A stretch of DNA of 64,000 nucleotides from Thiofaba sp049322715 (GTDB lineage: Bacteria; Pseudomonadota; Gammaproteobacteria; Halothiobacillales; Halothiobacillaceae). The DNA lies in contig JBMOQP010000028.1 of assembly GCA_049322715.1 (NCBI GenBank), positions 24,970 to 88,969 on the forward strand, read 5' to 3'. Each line of letters starts with the position of its first letter. Within the stretch, counting starts at the first letter, position 1. This document shows, piece after piece, positions 14,309 to 21,979 of this stretch. A program made the translations under genes and the position numbers. A model generated the notes under the pieces. That model saw only the letters and a program-made list of their open reading frames with translations. It ran no database searches and had not been told where the DNA came from.

Positions 14309-14779
14309 TCAGATCCCTCGTGCTGCCACGCGCTGCGCGCGGTCTTCTCGCTTCCTCTGATCCTCAATGGCCTTGAACGCCGCCCATTGCGCGCGATGAA
14401 CAGCAGCCAAGTTGGCATAACGCTCGGTATCCGCCGGGCGTTTTTCACGCTTGCAGGCCAGCGCCATGGCTTCGTGGATCTCCGCCAGTTCGGCATGCTC
14501 AAGATAGGCGCGCACCCCACGTGGCTGATGGCTGTAGTGACGCCCAATCCGCTCGACTGTGGTGCCAATCAGCCAGGTGAATTCAACCATGGCCTCATCG
14601 AAGCGACCGGCCTTTTGCATGAAGAGTGGAAGGCGCAGCCAGGCCTTGGTGGAATATGAGGTGGTGCTGTGCTGCATCAGCGCCTTGCATTCGATTAGCC
14701 GCTCAATGGCTGCCTCGACATGGCCTTCCTTGTTGAGAGTGGTGGCTTCCTTGTTCAGCGTAGAGATTCGGCTATCCAT
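14309..14779 (-). CDS. Hypothetical helical (TPR-like) protein, prophage cargo
   Basis: A 156-residue, mostly helical protein with repeated amphipathic helices ('HVEAAIERLIECKALMQ', 'FMQKAGRFDEAMVEFTWLI', 'LEHAELAEIHEAMALACKREKR') reminiscent of tetratricopeptide repeats, but too few to be sure. AGGAGAGG lies 6 bases before the ATG. It sits directly downstream of Mor and is abutted by a convergent gene. It is moderately AT-richer than its neighbours. I do not know a Mu equivalent. Function unknown. Confidence 0.6.
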   Translation of the reverse strand: MDSRISTLNKEATTLNKEGHVEAAIERLIECKALMQHSTTSYSTKAWLRLPLFMQKAGRFDEAMVEFTWLIGTTVERIGRHYSHQPRGVRAYLEHAELAEIHEAMALACKREKRPADTERYANLAAVHRAQWAAFKAIEDQRKREDRAQRVAARGI

Positions 14780-14797
14780 AGGTCCTCTCCTGATGCT

Positions 14798-14814
14798 GTT
14801 TTGTACATCAAAAC
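14798..14814. promoter_or_regulatory. Inverted repeat GTTTTG-N5-CAAAAC at the mor/cargo junction
   Basis: A perfect 6+6 inverted repeat with a 5-base spacer overlaps the mor stop codon and lies 19 bases upstream of the ATG at 14779. In this GC-rich phage the AT-rich dyad stands out. It could be an operator for the cargo gene or a site for the Mor-type activator; neither is shown. Confidence 0.4.
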
Positions 14815-15236
14815 AAGGCCGACTGGCTAGCGGAAGGCTCCGGCAACACCTTCAATATTTCCCACACCCGCCGATCGGACAGCTTGTTCTCCCGCGCCAG
14901 CTCCGCCACCGCGCCGTTGGCGCTGTAACCGGCCTTCACCAGGGCATCAAACCGGCTGTGAATGGCGCGGTCGCGCACGCGGCGCAGGGCGTCTTTGCAG
15001 TTGGGGATGTACAAGGGTTCTCCTCCGTATTCGGCGGTGAGGGTGTCGGCGGCGTCCATGCCGACGACCTCCGCCAGCAGCTCGTAGCGCGCCTGGCCCA
15101 TGCGGGTCAGGCCCTTGGCCACCGGGAAAGTTGTGCCGCCCAGGTGGTCGACGAGCCGGAGGGTCTTGGGCATGCCGATCAGGCGCACCAGGTTCTGGGC
15201 GGATTCGGGCAGATCAACGAGCTGGATGTCCTTCAT
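14808..15236 (-). CDS. mor: Mor-family middle transcription activator
   Basis: A 142-residue protein of the Mor/C family. The N-terminal dimerisation part runs 'ESAQNLVRLIGMPKTLRLVDHLGGTTFPVAKG'. A middle segment carries 'GEPLYIPNCKDALRRVRDRAI'. The C-terminal helix-turn-helix (about residues 105-130) is 'YSANGAVAELARENKLSDRRVWEILK'. In Mu, Mor activates the middle promoter that makes the late activator C. No separate C gene is visible here, so this protein may switch on the late genes directly. The start at 15236 overlaps the upstream stop. Confidence 0.9.
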   Translation of the reverse strand: MKDIQLVDLPESAQNLVRLIGMPKTLRLVDHLGGTTFPVAKGLTRMGQARYELLAEVVGMDAADTLTAEYGGEPLYIPNCKDALRRVRDRAIHSRFDALVKAGYSANGAVAELARENKLSDRRVWEILKVLPEPSASQSALF

Positions 15237-15598
15237 GCGCACCCCCGGAGCTTGTTTCGCAGGTCTTGCAGGGCTTGAAGTCCGGCCTGGCGCATGGCTT
15301 CGGTGCGCGGCTTGGGGAGTGCGCGCACGGCCCGGGGCGGCGGCAGGTGGTCGAGAATGGCGCGCGGGGCGGGCCAGCGGTCGCAGCGGCGGGCCAGCAG
15401 GCGGAAGGCTTCCATCAGGCGCTCGAGCTCGGTTTCCTGCCAGCGGCGGGCGGTCCACAGGGTGTTGATCCAGGCCTCTTTGGTGAGGGCGATGGTTTCG
15501 GCAGGCGGCTGGCCGGGCAGGCTGAGGCAGACGAGCTGCTGCAGGCCGCGGCCAATCGACTGGCGGAACCATGCCGGTGCGGGGGCCGGTGCTGTCAT
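15233..15598 (-). CDS. Conserved hypothetical phage protein, middle region
   Basis: A 121-residue protein that starts MTAPAPAPAWFRQSIGRGLQQLVCLSLPGQPPAETIALT. It continues with helices, 'AWINTLWTARRWQETELERLMEAFRLLARRCDRWPAPRAILDHLPPP', and ends basic. The 'RWPAPRAILDHLPPP' type of motif occurs in proteins next to mor in B3-like phages, where its function is unknown. Its start overlaps the previous stop and its end overlaps the mor start, so translation is coupled on both sides. Confidence 0.65.
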   Translation of the reverse strand: MTAPAPAPAWFRQSIGRGLQQLVCLSLPGQPPAETIALTKEAWINTLWTARRWQETELERLMEAFRLLARRCDRWPAPRAILDHLPPPRAVRALPKPRTEAMRQAGLQALQDLRNKLRGCA

Positions 15599-16035
15599 TG
15601 CACCGGCTCCTGGAGGGCCATCAGCGCGGCGGCGGTGCGGCTGCTGAAGGCCTGCCCCCCGGGCTGGACGGACACGGAGGCGACCTCCGCCGGGGCGCTT
15701 TCCAGCACGCGCTTGAGGTAGTTGTGGCTCTTGAGCGGCACGCCGCCCTTGGCGCGGATGGCCTCCACGGTCTCGGCCAGGGCGCGCGCCAGGCGGGGGC
15801 CGTAGCCGGGTCCAATCTGGCCCAGCTCCATGACTTCGCGCAGCAGGCGCAGGGCGCGGTCGTTGGCGAGATCCCGGTTCGGGGAGCGGAACAGGCCAAG
15901 GTAGGTGACCAGCGGCACGGCCAGGGCGGCGTCGAGCTGGGCGACGGCGGCCAGCAGCTCGCGCCCGGCCTCGTCCTGCACGCAGGCTTCCAGGCTGATG
16001 CGGCTGTGGCATACGGGGCAGCGGCCGAGGTTCAT
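15595..16035 (-). CDS. Zinc-ribbon hypothetical phage protein
   Basis: A 146-residue protein from the ATG at 16035, which overlaps the upstream stop. It begins MNLGRCPVCHSRISLEACVQDE, with a CPVCH half-zinc-knuckle and a further Cys. Helices follow: 'GLFRSPNRDLANDRALRLLREVMEL', 'LARALAETVEAIRAKG' and 'SHNYLKRVLES'. This pattern recurs in early or middle regions of transposable phages next to mor. A replication- or recombination-linked role is only a guess. Confidence 0.65.
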   Translation of the reverse strand: MNLGRCPVCHSRISLEACVQDEAGRELLAAVAQLDAALAVPLVTYLGLFRSPNRDLANDRALRLLREVMELGQIGPGYGPRLARALAETVEAIRAKGGVPLKSHNYLKRVLESAPAEVASVSVQPGGQAFSSRTAAALMALQEPVQ

Positions 16036-16313
16036 GCGAGGGCTCCATCCAGGACGGCTTCGGCCTTGCACACGTCCCGCCAGCGCGGGCAGGCGGCGCG
16101 GCCGGCGGCGGTGAGGTGGTATTCCTGGGCCATGCCGAGGACGCCGCTGGTCCGGATGGCGACCCAGCCCTTGGCGAGCGCGCTGCTCATGCTGACCTTG
16201 ACGCCCAGTCGGTCGGTCAGCTGCTGCATGGTCAGCGGTCCGGCGCGCAGGGCGAGCAGGATGCGCGTATCCATTGTTGGCCGCGCGGACGGATAGGTCG
16301 GTAGCCTGGCCAT
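16032..16313 (-). CDS. Small winged-helix DNA-binding protein
   Basis: A 93-residue protein from the ATG at 16313, overlapping the GemA stop as ATGA. It has a MarR-like winged helix: 'MDTRILLALRAGPLTMQQLTDRLGVKVSMSSALAKGWVAI', then 'EYHLTAAGRAACP'. It is probably a small regulator or a replication accessory protein. The alternative start inside (MDTRILL) would remove 13 residues. Confidence 0.6.
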   Translation of the reverse strand: MARLPTYPSARPTMDTRILLALRAGPLTMQQLTDRLGVKVSMSSALAKGWVAIRTSGVLGMAQEYHLTAAGRAACPRWRDVCKAEAVLDGALA

Positions 16314-16747
16314 CAGCCCCTCCGCTTGTCGTATTCCAGCGCGGCAATGACCTTGCCGAGCTGTTGGTGGTTGCACCATTCCACCTTGGCGACCTTGCAC
16401 ACGCGCTGGGCGATGGCATCGGCATAACTCCACGGCACGGGGCTGCCCTGGCGCACGCCCTTGTCGGTCAGCAGGGCCTCGATCTTGGCCATCTGATCGG
16501 CCTTGCCGCGGGCCGGGCTTGGCTGGCGGCCGGCGCCCTTGGGCGCGGACGGCTTCCAGCCCTTGCCGATCATTTCGTTGAGGGCATCGCTGATCTGGCC
16601 GATGCGCATGTCGCGGCTGCTGGGCGTCTCGCCGGTCGCACCGTGACGGCGCAGCAGGGCGCGGTAGTCGTCGTCATCCATGCCGAGTTGCTGCTTGGCG
16701 ATGTGCAGCTTGGTGATGAGGGCGCGCTTGCGGTCAGGCGTTGGCAT
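16313..16747 (-). CDS. gemA: GemA-like regulatory protein (DUF1018)
   Basis: A 144-residue protein matching Mu GemA (gp16, DUF1018): 'RKRALITKLHIAKQQLGMDDDDYRALLRRHGATGETPSSRDMRIGQISDALNEM', then a Lys/Pro-rich linker and C-terminal 'MAKIEALLTDKGVRQGSPVPWSYADAIAQRVCKVAKVEWCNHQQLGKVIAAL'. In Mu, GemA alters host gene expression and DNA topology. The start at 16747 fits the family N-terminus (MPTPDRKR) and overlaps the upstream gene by 14 bases. Confidence 0.9.
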   Translation of the reverse strand: MPTPDRKRALITKLHIAKQQLGMDDDDYRALLRRHGATGETPSSRDMRIGQISDALNEMIGKGWKPSAPKGAGRQPSPARGKADQMAKIEALLTDKGVRQGSPVPWSYADAIAQRVCKVAKVEWCNHQQLGKVIAALEYDKRRG

Positions 16748-16991
16748 GGCTCGGCTCCAGGCTGTACCACCACAGGCGCACGCCGCCTGGCGCGCCGCTG
16801 GGGTTGGGGACGACTTCAAGGCGGCTGCGCACCGGCACGCCGTTGGCGCGCAGTTCGGCGATGATGGAGTTGACCGCGCAGACCTGGGCCTGCTGGACGA
16901 TTTCCATGGTGCTGAACTCGCCGCCGCGCTGGAGCAGGTCATGCACGCGGCGCAGGCGGTCGGAGTTTTCGAGTTTCGCGGCTCTCAACAT
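16734..16991 (-). CDS. Small winged-helix phage protein
   Basis: An 85-residue protein, MLRAAKLENSDRLRRVHDLLQRGGEFSTMEIVQQAQVCAVNSIIAELRANG. It has the helix pattern of a winged helix-turn-helix and ends in a beta hairpin (VPNPSGAPGGVRLWWYSLEP). It lies between the HU-like gene and gemA. Function is unknown. It overlaps gemA by 14 bases, consistent with one early transcript. The 73 bases upstream (16992-17064) show nothing notable. Confidence 0.65.
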   Translation of the reverse strand: MLRAAKLENSDRLRRVHDLLQRGGEFSTMEIVQQAQVCAVNSIIAELRANGVPVRSRLEVVPNPSGAPGGVRLWWYSLEPSHANA

Positions 16992-17064
16992 GGGGGTCTC
17001 CCGTTTCGCTTCGCTTGATGGAGCCGCCCGCCCAGTGCAGGCCGGAGGGCGGCTCGGGCAAGCG

Positions 17065-17331
17065 TCAGCCGATGGCGGTCTTCAGCTCCTTGGCCGGGCG
17101 GAACTTGAGGACACGCTTGGCCGGAATCTCGACCGGCTCGCCGGTCTTGGGGGTGCGCCCGGTGCGCGCGGCGCGCTCGGTGACCTTGAGGGTGCCGACG
17201 CCCGGGATGCGGCATTCGCCGTGCTCGGCCAGCACCACGGCGATGGCGCTGCCCAGGTTGCCGAGGCCAAGGCTTGCGGCTTTCTTGGAGGCGCCCGTGC
17301 GGGCGGCGATGGTTTCGATCAGCGAGTTCAT
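17065..17331 (-). CDS. HU/IHF-like histone-like DNA-binding protein
   Basis: An 88-residue protein of the HU family: MNSLIETIAARTGASKKAASLGLGNLGSAI, then 'GECRIPGVGTLKVTERAARTGRTPKTGEPVEIPAKRVLKFRPAKELK'. The DNA-binding arm shows the diagnostic 'R.AR.GR.P.TGE...IPA....F.P' pattern. A phage-borne HU could help assemble the transpososome, since Mu needs HU at its left end, or reshape the host nucleoid. It overlaps the upstream gene by 4 bases. Confidence 0.92.
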   Translation of the reverse strand: MNSLIETIAARTGASKKAASLGLGNLGSAIAVVLAEHGECRIPGVGTLKVTERAARTGRTPKTGEPVEIPAKRVLKFRPAKELKTAIG

Positions 17332-17792
17332 GCGGCCTTGCCTCGCTTGGTTGCCTTGGGTGCGATGTCCTTGAAGCTGATGGAGACGCTCTCCTTCACT
17401 TCCAGGCAGGCGCGGATCGTCGAAGCGAGCGGGTCGTCGGCATCGGCCGCCATGGCGATCAGCTTTTCGGTGGGCTGGTAGTCCACCTTCACGTCAACCA
17501 GGTCGTAAAAGCGCTTGCCAAGGGCGGCCTTGAGCGCGGCATCGTCCACCACGACCACCTGCTGGCGCAGGGTGACGGGGGCTTCGACGATGCCGTCCAC
17601 GCTCACGACGCTGCCGGGCTGTACCAGGTCCTTGAGTTCGGCCTTGATCTCGGTGACGCGCTTGGTCAGCGGCTTGGCGGCGGCGTCCTTTTGCAGGCCT
17701 TCAATCACCAGCTCGACCACGCGCTCGCTGGCGGGCGTGGCTTCGCCGGTCTGTTTGTCCACGACGAAGCCGTGGGGGATGGGTTTGCTCAT
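17328..17792 (-). CDS. Conserved hypothetical early phage protein
   Basis: A 154-residue protein that opens MSKPIPHGFVVDKQTGEATPASERVVELVIEGLQKDAA. It has strands with 'VSVDGIVEAPVTLRQQVVVVDDAALKAALGKRFYDLVDVKVDYQPTEKLIAMAAD' and a basic tail (KATKRGKAA). I do not recognise the family with certainty; its position resembles that of DUF3164 (gp12) genes but the sequence does not fit. No Mu Gam homologue was recognised in this early block, so this product or a neighbour might fill that role, without evidence. Confidence 0.55.
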   Translation of the reverse strand: MSKPIPHGFVVDKQTGEATPASERVVELVIEGLQKDAAAKPLTKRVTEIKAELKDLVQPGSVVSVDGIVEAPVTLRQQVVVVDDAALKAALGKRFYDLVDVKVDYQPTEKLIAMAADADDPLASTIRACLEVKESVSISFKDIAPKATKRGKAA

Positions 17793-17836
17793 CTGCTGCG
17801 TTTCCTCGTTTGGCTCGTTTGGCTGCTCATCAGGCC

Positions 17837-17896
17837 CGGATCACCACATCCGGACGACAGGGCGGCGGAGACATGCGTGGAGGCACGCCGCCCTGT
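17837..17896. other. Two hairpins in the early operon
   Basis: In the 116-base gene-free gap 17793-17908 there are two inverted repeats. CCGGAT-N5-ATCCGG spans about 17837-17853. An 11-bp perfect stem (ACAGGGCGGCG) with an 18-base loop spans 17857-17896. No U-tract follows on the bottom strand, so they are more likely mRNA processing or stability structures than terminators. Confidence 0.4.
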
Positions 17897-17908
17897 TTCG
17901 CTGGGCGG

Positions 17909-18226
17909 TCAGTGCCCCTGCACGTCCCACTCAATCCGGCAGCCGTGCTTCTGCACCTGCATGCGGCGGACGCGGCCGTGCGCGCCGCCGGTGTAGGCGT
18001 AGGCATAGGCCTGGCCGAGCTGCTTGTTGCGCGGGCTGACCTGGATGAGGATCACGGGCATGGGGCGATTAGCGTCGACCTCCAGCACGATCAGGTTCAG
18101 CTCGTTCAACAGGCCGATGGCCTCGCGCAGGCAGCGCAGGCGGCGGCTCACTTCCTCGTTGCCGACCGGGCGGCGGACGACGGTGACGGGGCGGGTGGTG
18201 CGGTGGGCGATGGGGTTCGGATGCAT
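17909..18226 (-). CDS. Hypothetical early phage protein
   Basis: A 105-residue basic protein. The N-terminus MHPNPIAHRTTRPVTVVRRPVG is followed by a helix 'EVSRRLRCLREAIGLLNELNLIVLEVDAN' and strands 'MPVILIQVSPRNK' and 'AYAYAYTGGAHGRVRRMQVQKHGCRIEWDV'. The motif 'VL.VD....P.I.V' recurs in small early proteins of B3-like phages. Function unknown. It starts 4 bases after the upstream stop. Confidence 0.55.
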   Translation of the reverse strand: MHPNPIAHRTTRPVTVVRRPVGNEEVSRRLRCLREAIGLLNELNLIVLEVDANRPMPVILIQVSPRNKQLGQAYAYAYTGGAHGRVRRMQVQKHGCRIEWDVQGH

Positions 18227-18229
18227 GGC

Positions 18230-18556
18230 TCACTCCTCGGTGTTCTGGTGCATGTTGTGCGGGCAGGTGCGGCAGGCGCGCCAGATACGCACGCGCAGGG
18301 GGTTGGTGGGGATCAGGTCGGTGCGCTGGTGCTTGATGCAGGTCTGGCGCTCCATGGGCATGCCGGTTGCCGGGCAGTCAACGGTGTGCTGCAGCAAGGC
18401 GCCTTCAACGGCGGCTTGAACGCGGTTCAGGTCGCCCTTGTAGGTGCCGGAGAGCACCTGGCTGAGGGTGGCCGGGCTGTAGCCGATGCGGCCGGCGACG
18501 GCCTTCTGGCTGCTGGCGGCGCAGGCTTCGCGGAGCAGGTCGATCCAGGTGGTCAT
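18230..18556 (-). CDS. Cro/lambda-type HTH protein with Cys-rich tail
   Basis: A 108-residue protein from the ATG at 18556, overlapping the previous stop. The N-terminal 50 residues form a helix-turn-helix: 'SSQKAVAGRIGYSPATLSQVLSGTYKGD'. The C-terminal part has cysteines (CPATGMPMERQTCIK, ACRTCPHNM) that could bind zinc. It is likely a small regulator of the early operon, or a DNA-bound accessory factor. Confidence 0.65.
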   Translation of the reverse strand: MTTWIDLLREACAASSQKAVAGRIGYSPATLSQVLSGTYKGDLNRVQAAVEGALLQHTVDCPATGMPMERQTCIKHQRTDLIPTNPLRVRIWRACRTCPHNMHQNTEE

Positions 18557-19152
18557 GCCGCCACCTCCTTGGCCGGAATCGCCCAGGTTTCGCCGGTGTT
18601 CGGGTCGAATACCTCGCGCTGCGGCTTGCGCCAGCGCGGGGCGTGGGGGCCGGTGTCGCGCAGCAGCAGGTAGCGCTGGCTGGCGCCTTGGCGGCCGCGG
18701 GTGGAGCCCTGGGCCTTGATGATGGCGAGGTAGCCTGTCTGCACCAGGGCGTGGGCGTATTTGGTGATGTCCTGGCGGGCCTGCCGTTCGTCCCGGCTGG
18801 CCATGACGGTCAGCTGGGCGAGGTCGAACTTGCGCATGATGCGCATGGCGCGCCAGGTGCGCTGGATCAGGCTGTCGCGGCGCGGCCGGGTGGGGCCGAT
18901 GGCGGTACGCGGGCCGCGGAAGATGACGGCCTGTTCCCGCGCGGCCTTGAGGCCCGCTTCGGTCAGGGTGTAGCACTGGTGGCGCACGTGGCGGGCGAGA
19001 CCGTTGCGGCGCAGCACCTGGCAGGCGTCGGAGACCTGCGCGCCGGTGAGCCCGGTCAGTTCGGCCAGGCGCGCGACGGTGGCGCAGTCCTCGCCGGATT
19101 CGATCATCTGGCCCATGACGGCCAGCAGGCGGGTGGCGATGCGTGGGGCCAT
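18553..19152 (-). CDS. Two-winged-helix DNA-binding protein
   Basis: A 199-residue protein. The start at 19152 is chosen because it follows the MuB stop by 2 bases and begins a clean domain. Residues about 1-85 carry a MarR-type winged helix: 'ATVARLAELTGLTGAQVSDACQVLRRNGLARHVRHQCYTLTEAGLKAA'. Residues about 110-170 carry a second one: 'FDLAQLTVMASRDERQARQDITKYAHALVQTGYLAII'. It lies right after A and B, where replication accessory genes sit in transposable phages. Its role is unknown. Confidence 0.65.
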   Translation of the reverse strand: MAPRIATRLLAVMGQMIESGEDCATVARLAELTGLTGAQVSDACQVLRRNGLARHVRHQCYTLTEAGLKAAREQAVIFRGPRTAIGPTRPRRDSLIQRTWRAMRIMRKFDLAQLTVMASRDERQARQDITKYAHALVQTGYLAIIKAQGSTRGRQGASQRYLLLRDTGPHAPRWRKPQREVFDPNTGETWAIPAKEVAA

Positions 19153-19154
19153 GG

Positions 19155-19883
19155 TCACACCTTGGCGCGCACGGTGGCGCGGCGTTGCCAGTCGTGGACC
19201 AGGCGCTGCCGGCCGACCGTCCTGAGGTCGATGCCGGCCGCGCCGTTCGCCTTGGCGATGCGTTCCACCTCGGCGATGGCGTTCATGACCTCGCGCAGGC
19301 GGCCGCCCGCCTGGCGGGTGATCTCTTCGACCAGGTCGTCGGCCACCTTCACCTCGCACACGGTGTCGCAGCAGACGCGCACGTCGGCCGGGGTGGCGGC
19401 GGTGAACTGCACCACGGAGGCGATGCGGCTGCTGATCTGGGCGTGGCGGGCGATGCGGGCCTGCACGTGCTCCATGCCGACCAGCACGGTGGTGACCTCG
19501 GTCAGGTCGGTGAGGTCGCGGATGGACTCCAACACGCGGGAGTCATGCAGGGCGTGCTCGGTCTCGTCGATGACCAGCGGGCGCGGGTCACGGGCCAGCA
19601 CGTTCAGGGCCTGGGCGAACAGGTCTTCGGAGCGGCGCGCCGGGGCGTGGCCCAGCTCCTTCACCAGTTCGGAGAGGATCCAGTGCGGGGTGTAGCTGGC
19701 CTTGGCGCGCAGGTAGATGGCGCCGTTCTGGGACGCCCACCACTGCACGGTGCTGGTCTTGCCGTAGCCCGGGTCGCCGGTGACCAGCAGCATGCAGGCT
19801 TCGGACGCGCCGCGCTCCTCGACGGTCTGGACGCCGGCCATGAAGCGTTCGACGTTGGCGGTGATTGCGAAGCGGTGTTTCAT
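19155..19883 (-). CDS. MuB-type AAA+ transposition target protein
   Basis: A 242-residue ATPase. The Walker A is 'GDPGYGKTS' (residues 36-44) and the Walker B 'PLVIDETEH' (about 100-108). It resembles the AAA_22 and MuB families, with C-terminal helices 'VVEEITRQAGGRLREVMNAIAEVERIAKANG'-like. It captures target DNA and delivers it to the transposase, and protects the phage from self-insertion. It lies directly downstream of the transposase gene with a 50-base gap. It is shorter than Mu B (312) but similar to the B3/D3112 type. Confidence 0.92.
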   Translation of the reverse strand: MKHRFAITANVERFMAGVQTVEERGASEACMLLVTGDPGYGKTSTVQWWASQNGAIYLRAKASYTPHWILSELVKELGHAPARRSEDLFAQALNVLARDPRPLVIDETEHALHDSRVLESIRDLTDLTEVTTVLVGMEHVQARIARHAQISSRIASVVQFTAATPADVRVCCDTVCEVKVADDLVEEITRQAGGRLREVMNAIAEVERIAKANGAAGIDLRTVGRQRLVHDWQRRATVRAKV

Positions 19884-19933
19884 CGGTTACTTTTCCTCGT
19901 GCATGAACGCCCCAAGGACTGGGGCCTTGTCAG

Positions 19934-21979
19934 TCAAAGCGCCCGCCCCCAAGCGGGCGTTTCTTCTTCAGCCGGCTCGCCGTCCTCGATCTGCACTCGC
20001 AGACGGAAGGCCGCGCTGGTCCGCAGCAGGTGCTGCAAATACTCGCGTTGCACGTCGTTCAGGGCGCCCGGATCCCGCTTGCTCAGGCGGTAGAGGTCCA
20101 TCGGGTCGCGGATGGTGCTTGGCGTCTCCTCGGGCTGGGCGTCGACCAGGCGCTCCAGCTGCAGGGCGGACTTGGCACGCTCGGTCTCGGTCAGTTCGGG
20201 GATGGGCTGGGCGGTGAACAGGCCTTCGAGGACGCTGCTGTCCTGGTGCTCCAGCTGCAGGCCGCTGACGGTGGCGCCTGTGAGGCGTTCGATCTTGTCG
20301 ATCTGGCGGTTGACCTGGGCCTGGCGACGCTTCTCGCGGGCCACTTCGAGCACGCTCTGCGGCATGTACGGGGCGGCGTTGCCGTCGCGCTCGGCGATGG
20401 CCAGCAGGCGGCCTTCGCGGTCATGGATCCAGACGTGCGAGCCGTCGCGGATGTCGTAGGCGACGCTGACCTCGCGCTCGTCGCCCTCGAGCATGGCCAG
20501 CTCCGGCGCGTAGTAGCGCATGTTGAACAGGCGCACTTCGCCGCGGTGGGTGGTGCGGGTGAGGCGCGGGCGCAGGAGGATGCCGAGCATCTCGGGCTCG
20601 ACGGTCTCTGGCATCCAGCCGTCGCGCTCGTAGGCACCCCAGACGTCCAGCGGGCTCATGCCCAGGGTGCTGTGGCGCTCGGCGTTGTAGGCGGCGACCA
20701 TCTGCTCGCACAGGTCGACAAACTGCGCCCAGCTGACGATGTGGCGGGACTGCCCGGCGAGGGCGAGTTCCTTGCGGCTGATCTTGTGGACCCGGGTCTT
20801 GGCCTCGGCGTCCATGTCGGCGCCGATGTAGCTTGGCAGCTGCTTGGCCAGGCGCACCCAGAGCTGGTTGATGCGTTCGATGACGCCCTTGGCCTGGCTG
20901 TTGTAGGGCAGCGAGTGGCGCAGGTCGACGCCCAGGCGCTCGAGCACGCCGCGCACGGTGTCGTTGGCATAGCCGCGGCCGTTGTCGACGTAGAGCACGG
21001 CGGGCAGGCCGCAGGTGGCGATGCCCATGCGCAGGCCGTCGAGCACGGCAAGGGCGGATTCGGCCAGTTCCACGCTCCAGCCGACGATGCGGCGGGTGCG
21101 GATGTCGGCGTAGGTGGTGATCTCCGGCCTGAACACGCGGCCCGGATAGAGCGGGTGTTGCACCTCCGCGTCGAAGGTGTGGCCGTCGGCGGTCCAGATG
21201 TCGTTGGGCAGTAGCTGCTCGAAGGTGCGGCGCTTGAAGGGCCGGATGTTCTTCATCTCGCGCGGCCCCATGCGGCCCTGCTCGCGGGCTTCAGGGGCCA
21301 GCTTGGCCAGGAAGCGGCGCACCTGGTGGATGCTTGGAGCCTCGCCGTTCAAACCGGCCTTGAAGGCGCGATAGGCGTCCTCTACCGAGGGCTTGGTCGG
21401 CTTCTGGTAGTGCTTGAGGAAGGCCCCGGCCCAGGCAGGGATGTCGAAGTCCTTCAGGCGGCGCCCCGGGATCAGCCCGGCCTCACCCTGCTTGGCGAAG
21501 GCGCTCATCCAGTTCATCAGGGTGCGCGGTGCGATCAGATGGCCGTCGCGCAGGCGGTCATTGGCCTGGCGGGCGGCGTCGATCAGGCGCATGTCGGCGC
21601 GGCCCAGGCGCAGCAACTCGGCCAGGTGGCGGGCGCTGGCGGTGATGGACAGGCCACCCTCGGCCGCCATGCGCTCGATGGCGCGGCAGAGCATGGCGCG
21701 GGCGGTGGCCGTGGCGCGCTGGGCGTCGGTGATCTGACCGTGTGGCATGGTGATGAGCTGGGCGCTTGTTTCAGCAGGCGCGGAGGCGGTGGCGCGGGCA
21801 ATCAGCGCGGCGCGTGTCTCTGGCGGGAGGCTGGCGAGGTGGTATTCCTGCCCTCCGCCACGGCCGGCGCGTTTGCGGGATTGCCAGCCGGCGCGCTTGG
21901 CCATGTCGCGGATGGCTCGATCGGTTCCTGGCAGCCCAGGCAACCCAGCCAGTTCCGTGGAGGGGAACCATTCAGCCAT
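19934..21979 (-). CDS. MuA-type DDE transposase
   Basis: A 681-residue DDE recombinase. The N-terminal Mu-type winged helix is 'EWFPSTELAGLPGLPGTDRAIRDMAKRAGWQ'. The catalytic core shows Asp265 (WTADGH), Asp332 (YVDNGRGYAND) and Glu368 (KGVIERIN), close to the MuA triad. A C-terminal Mu-transposase beta-barrel follows ('TRTTHRGEVRLFNMRYYAPELAMLEG'). It cuts and joins the phage ends for integration and replicative transposition. The length is close to MuA (663). It overlaps the previous gene by 8 bases. Confidence 0.97.
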   Translation of the reverse strand: MAEWFPSTELAGLPGLPGTDRAIRDMAKRAGWQSRKRAGRGGGQEYHLASLPPETRAALIARATASAPAETSAQLITMPHGQITDAQRATATARAMLCRAIERMAAEGGLSITASARHLAELLRLGRADMRLIDAARQANDRLRDGHLIAPRTLMNWMSAFAKQGEAGLIPGRRLKDFDIPAWAGAFLKHYQKPTKPSVEDAYRAFKAGLNGEAPSIHQVRRFLAKLAPEAREQGRMGPREMKNIRPFKRRTFEQLLPNDIWTADGHTFDAEVQHPLYPGRVFRPEITTYADIRTRRIVGWSVELAESALAVLDGLRMGIATCGLPAVLYVDNGRGYANDTVRGVLERLGVDLRHSLPYNSQAKGVIERINQLWVRLAKQLPSYIGADMDAEAKTRVHKISRKELALAGQSRHIVSWAQFVDLCEQMVAAYNAERHSTLGMSPLDVWGAYERDGWMPETVEPEMLGILLRPRLTRTTHRGEVRLFNMRYYAPELAMLEGDEREVSVAYDIRDGSHVWIHDREGRLLAIAERDGNAAPYMPQSVLEVAREKRRQAQVNRQIDKIERLTGATVSGLQLEHQDSSVLEGLFTAQPIPELTETERAKSALQLERLVDAQPEETPSTIRDPMDLYRLSKRDPGALNDVQREYLQHLLRTSAAFRLRVQIEDGEPAEEETPAWGRAL

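Noticed and set aside
17328..17792. Mu Gam or DUF3164 homologue
   Set aside because: Position is similar, but the sequence lacks recognisable Gam or DUF3164 features.
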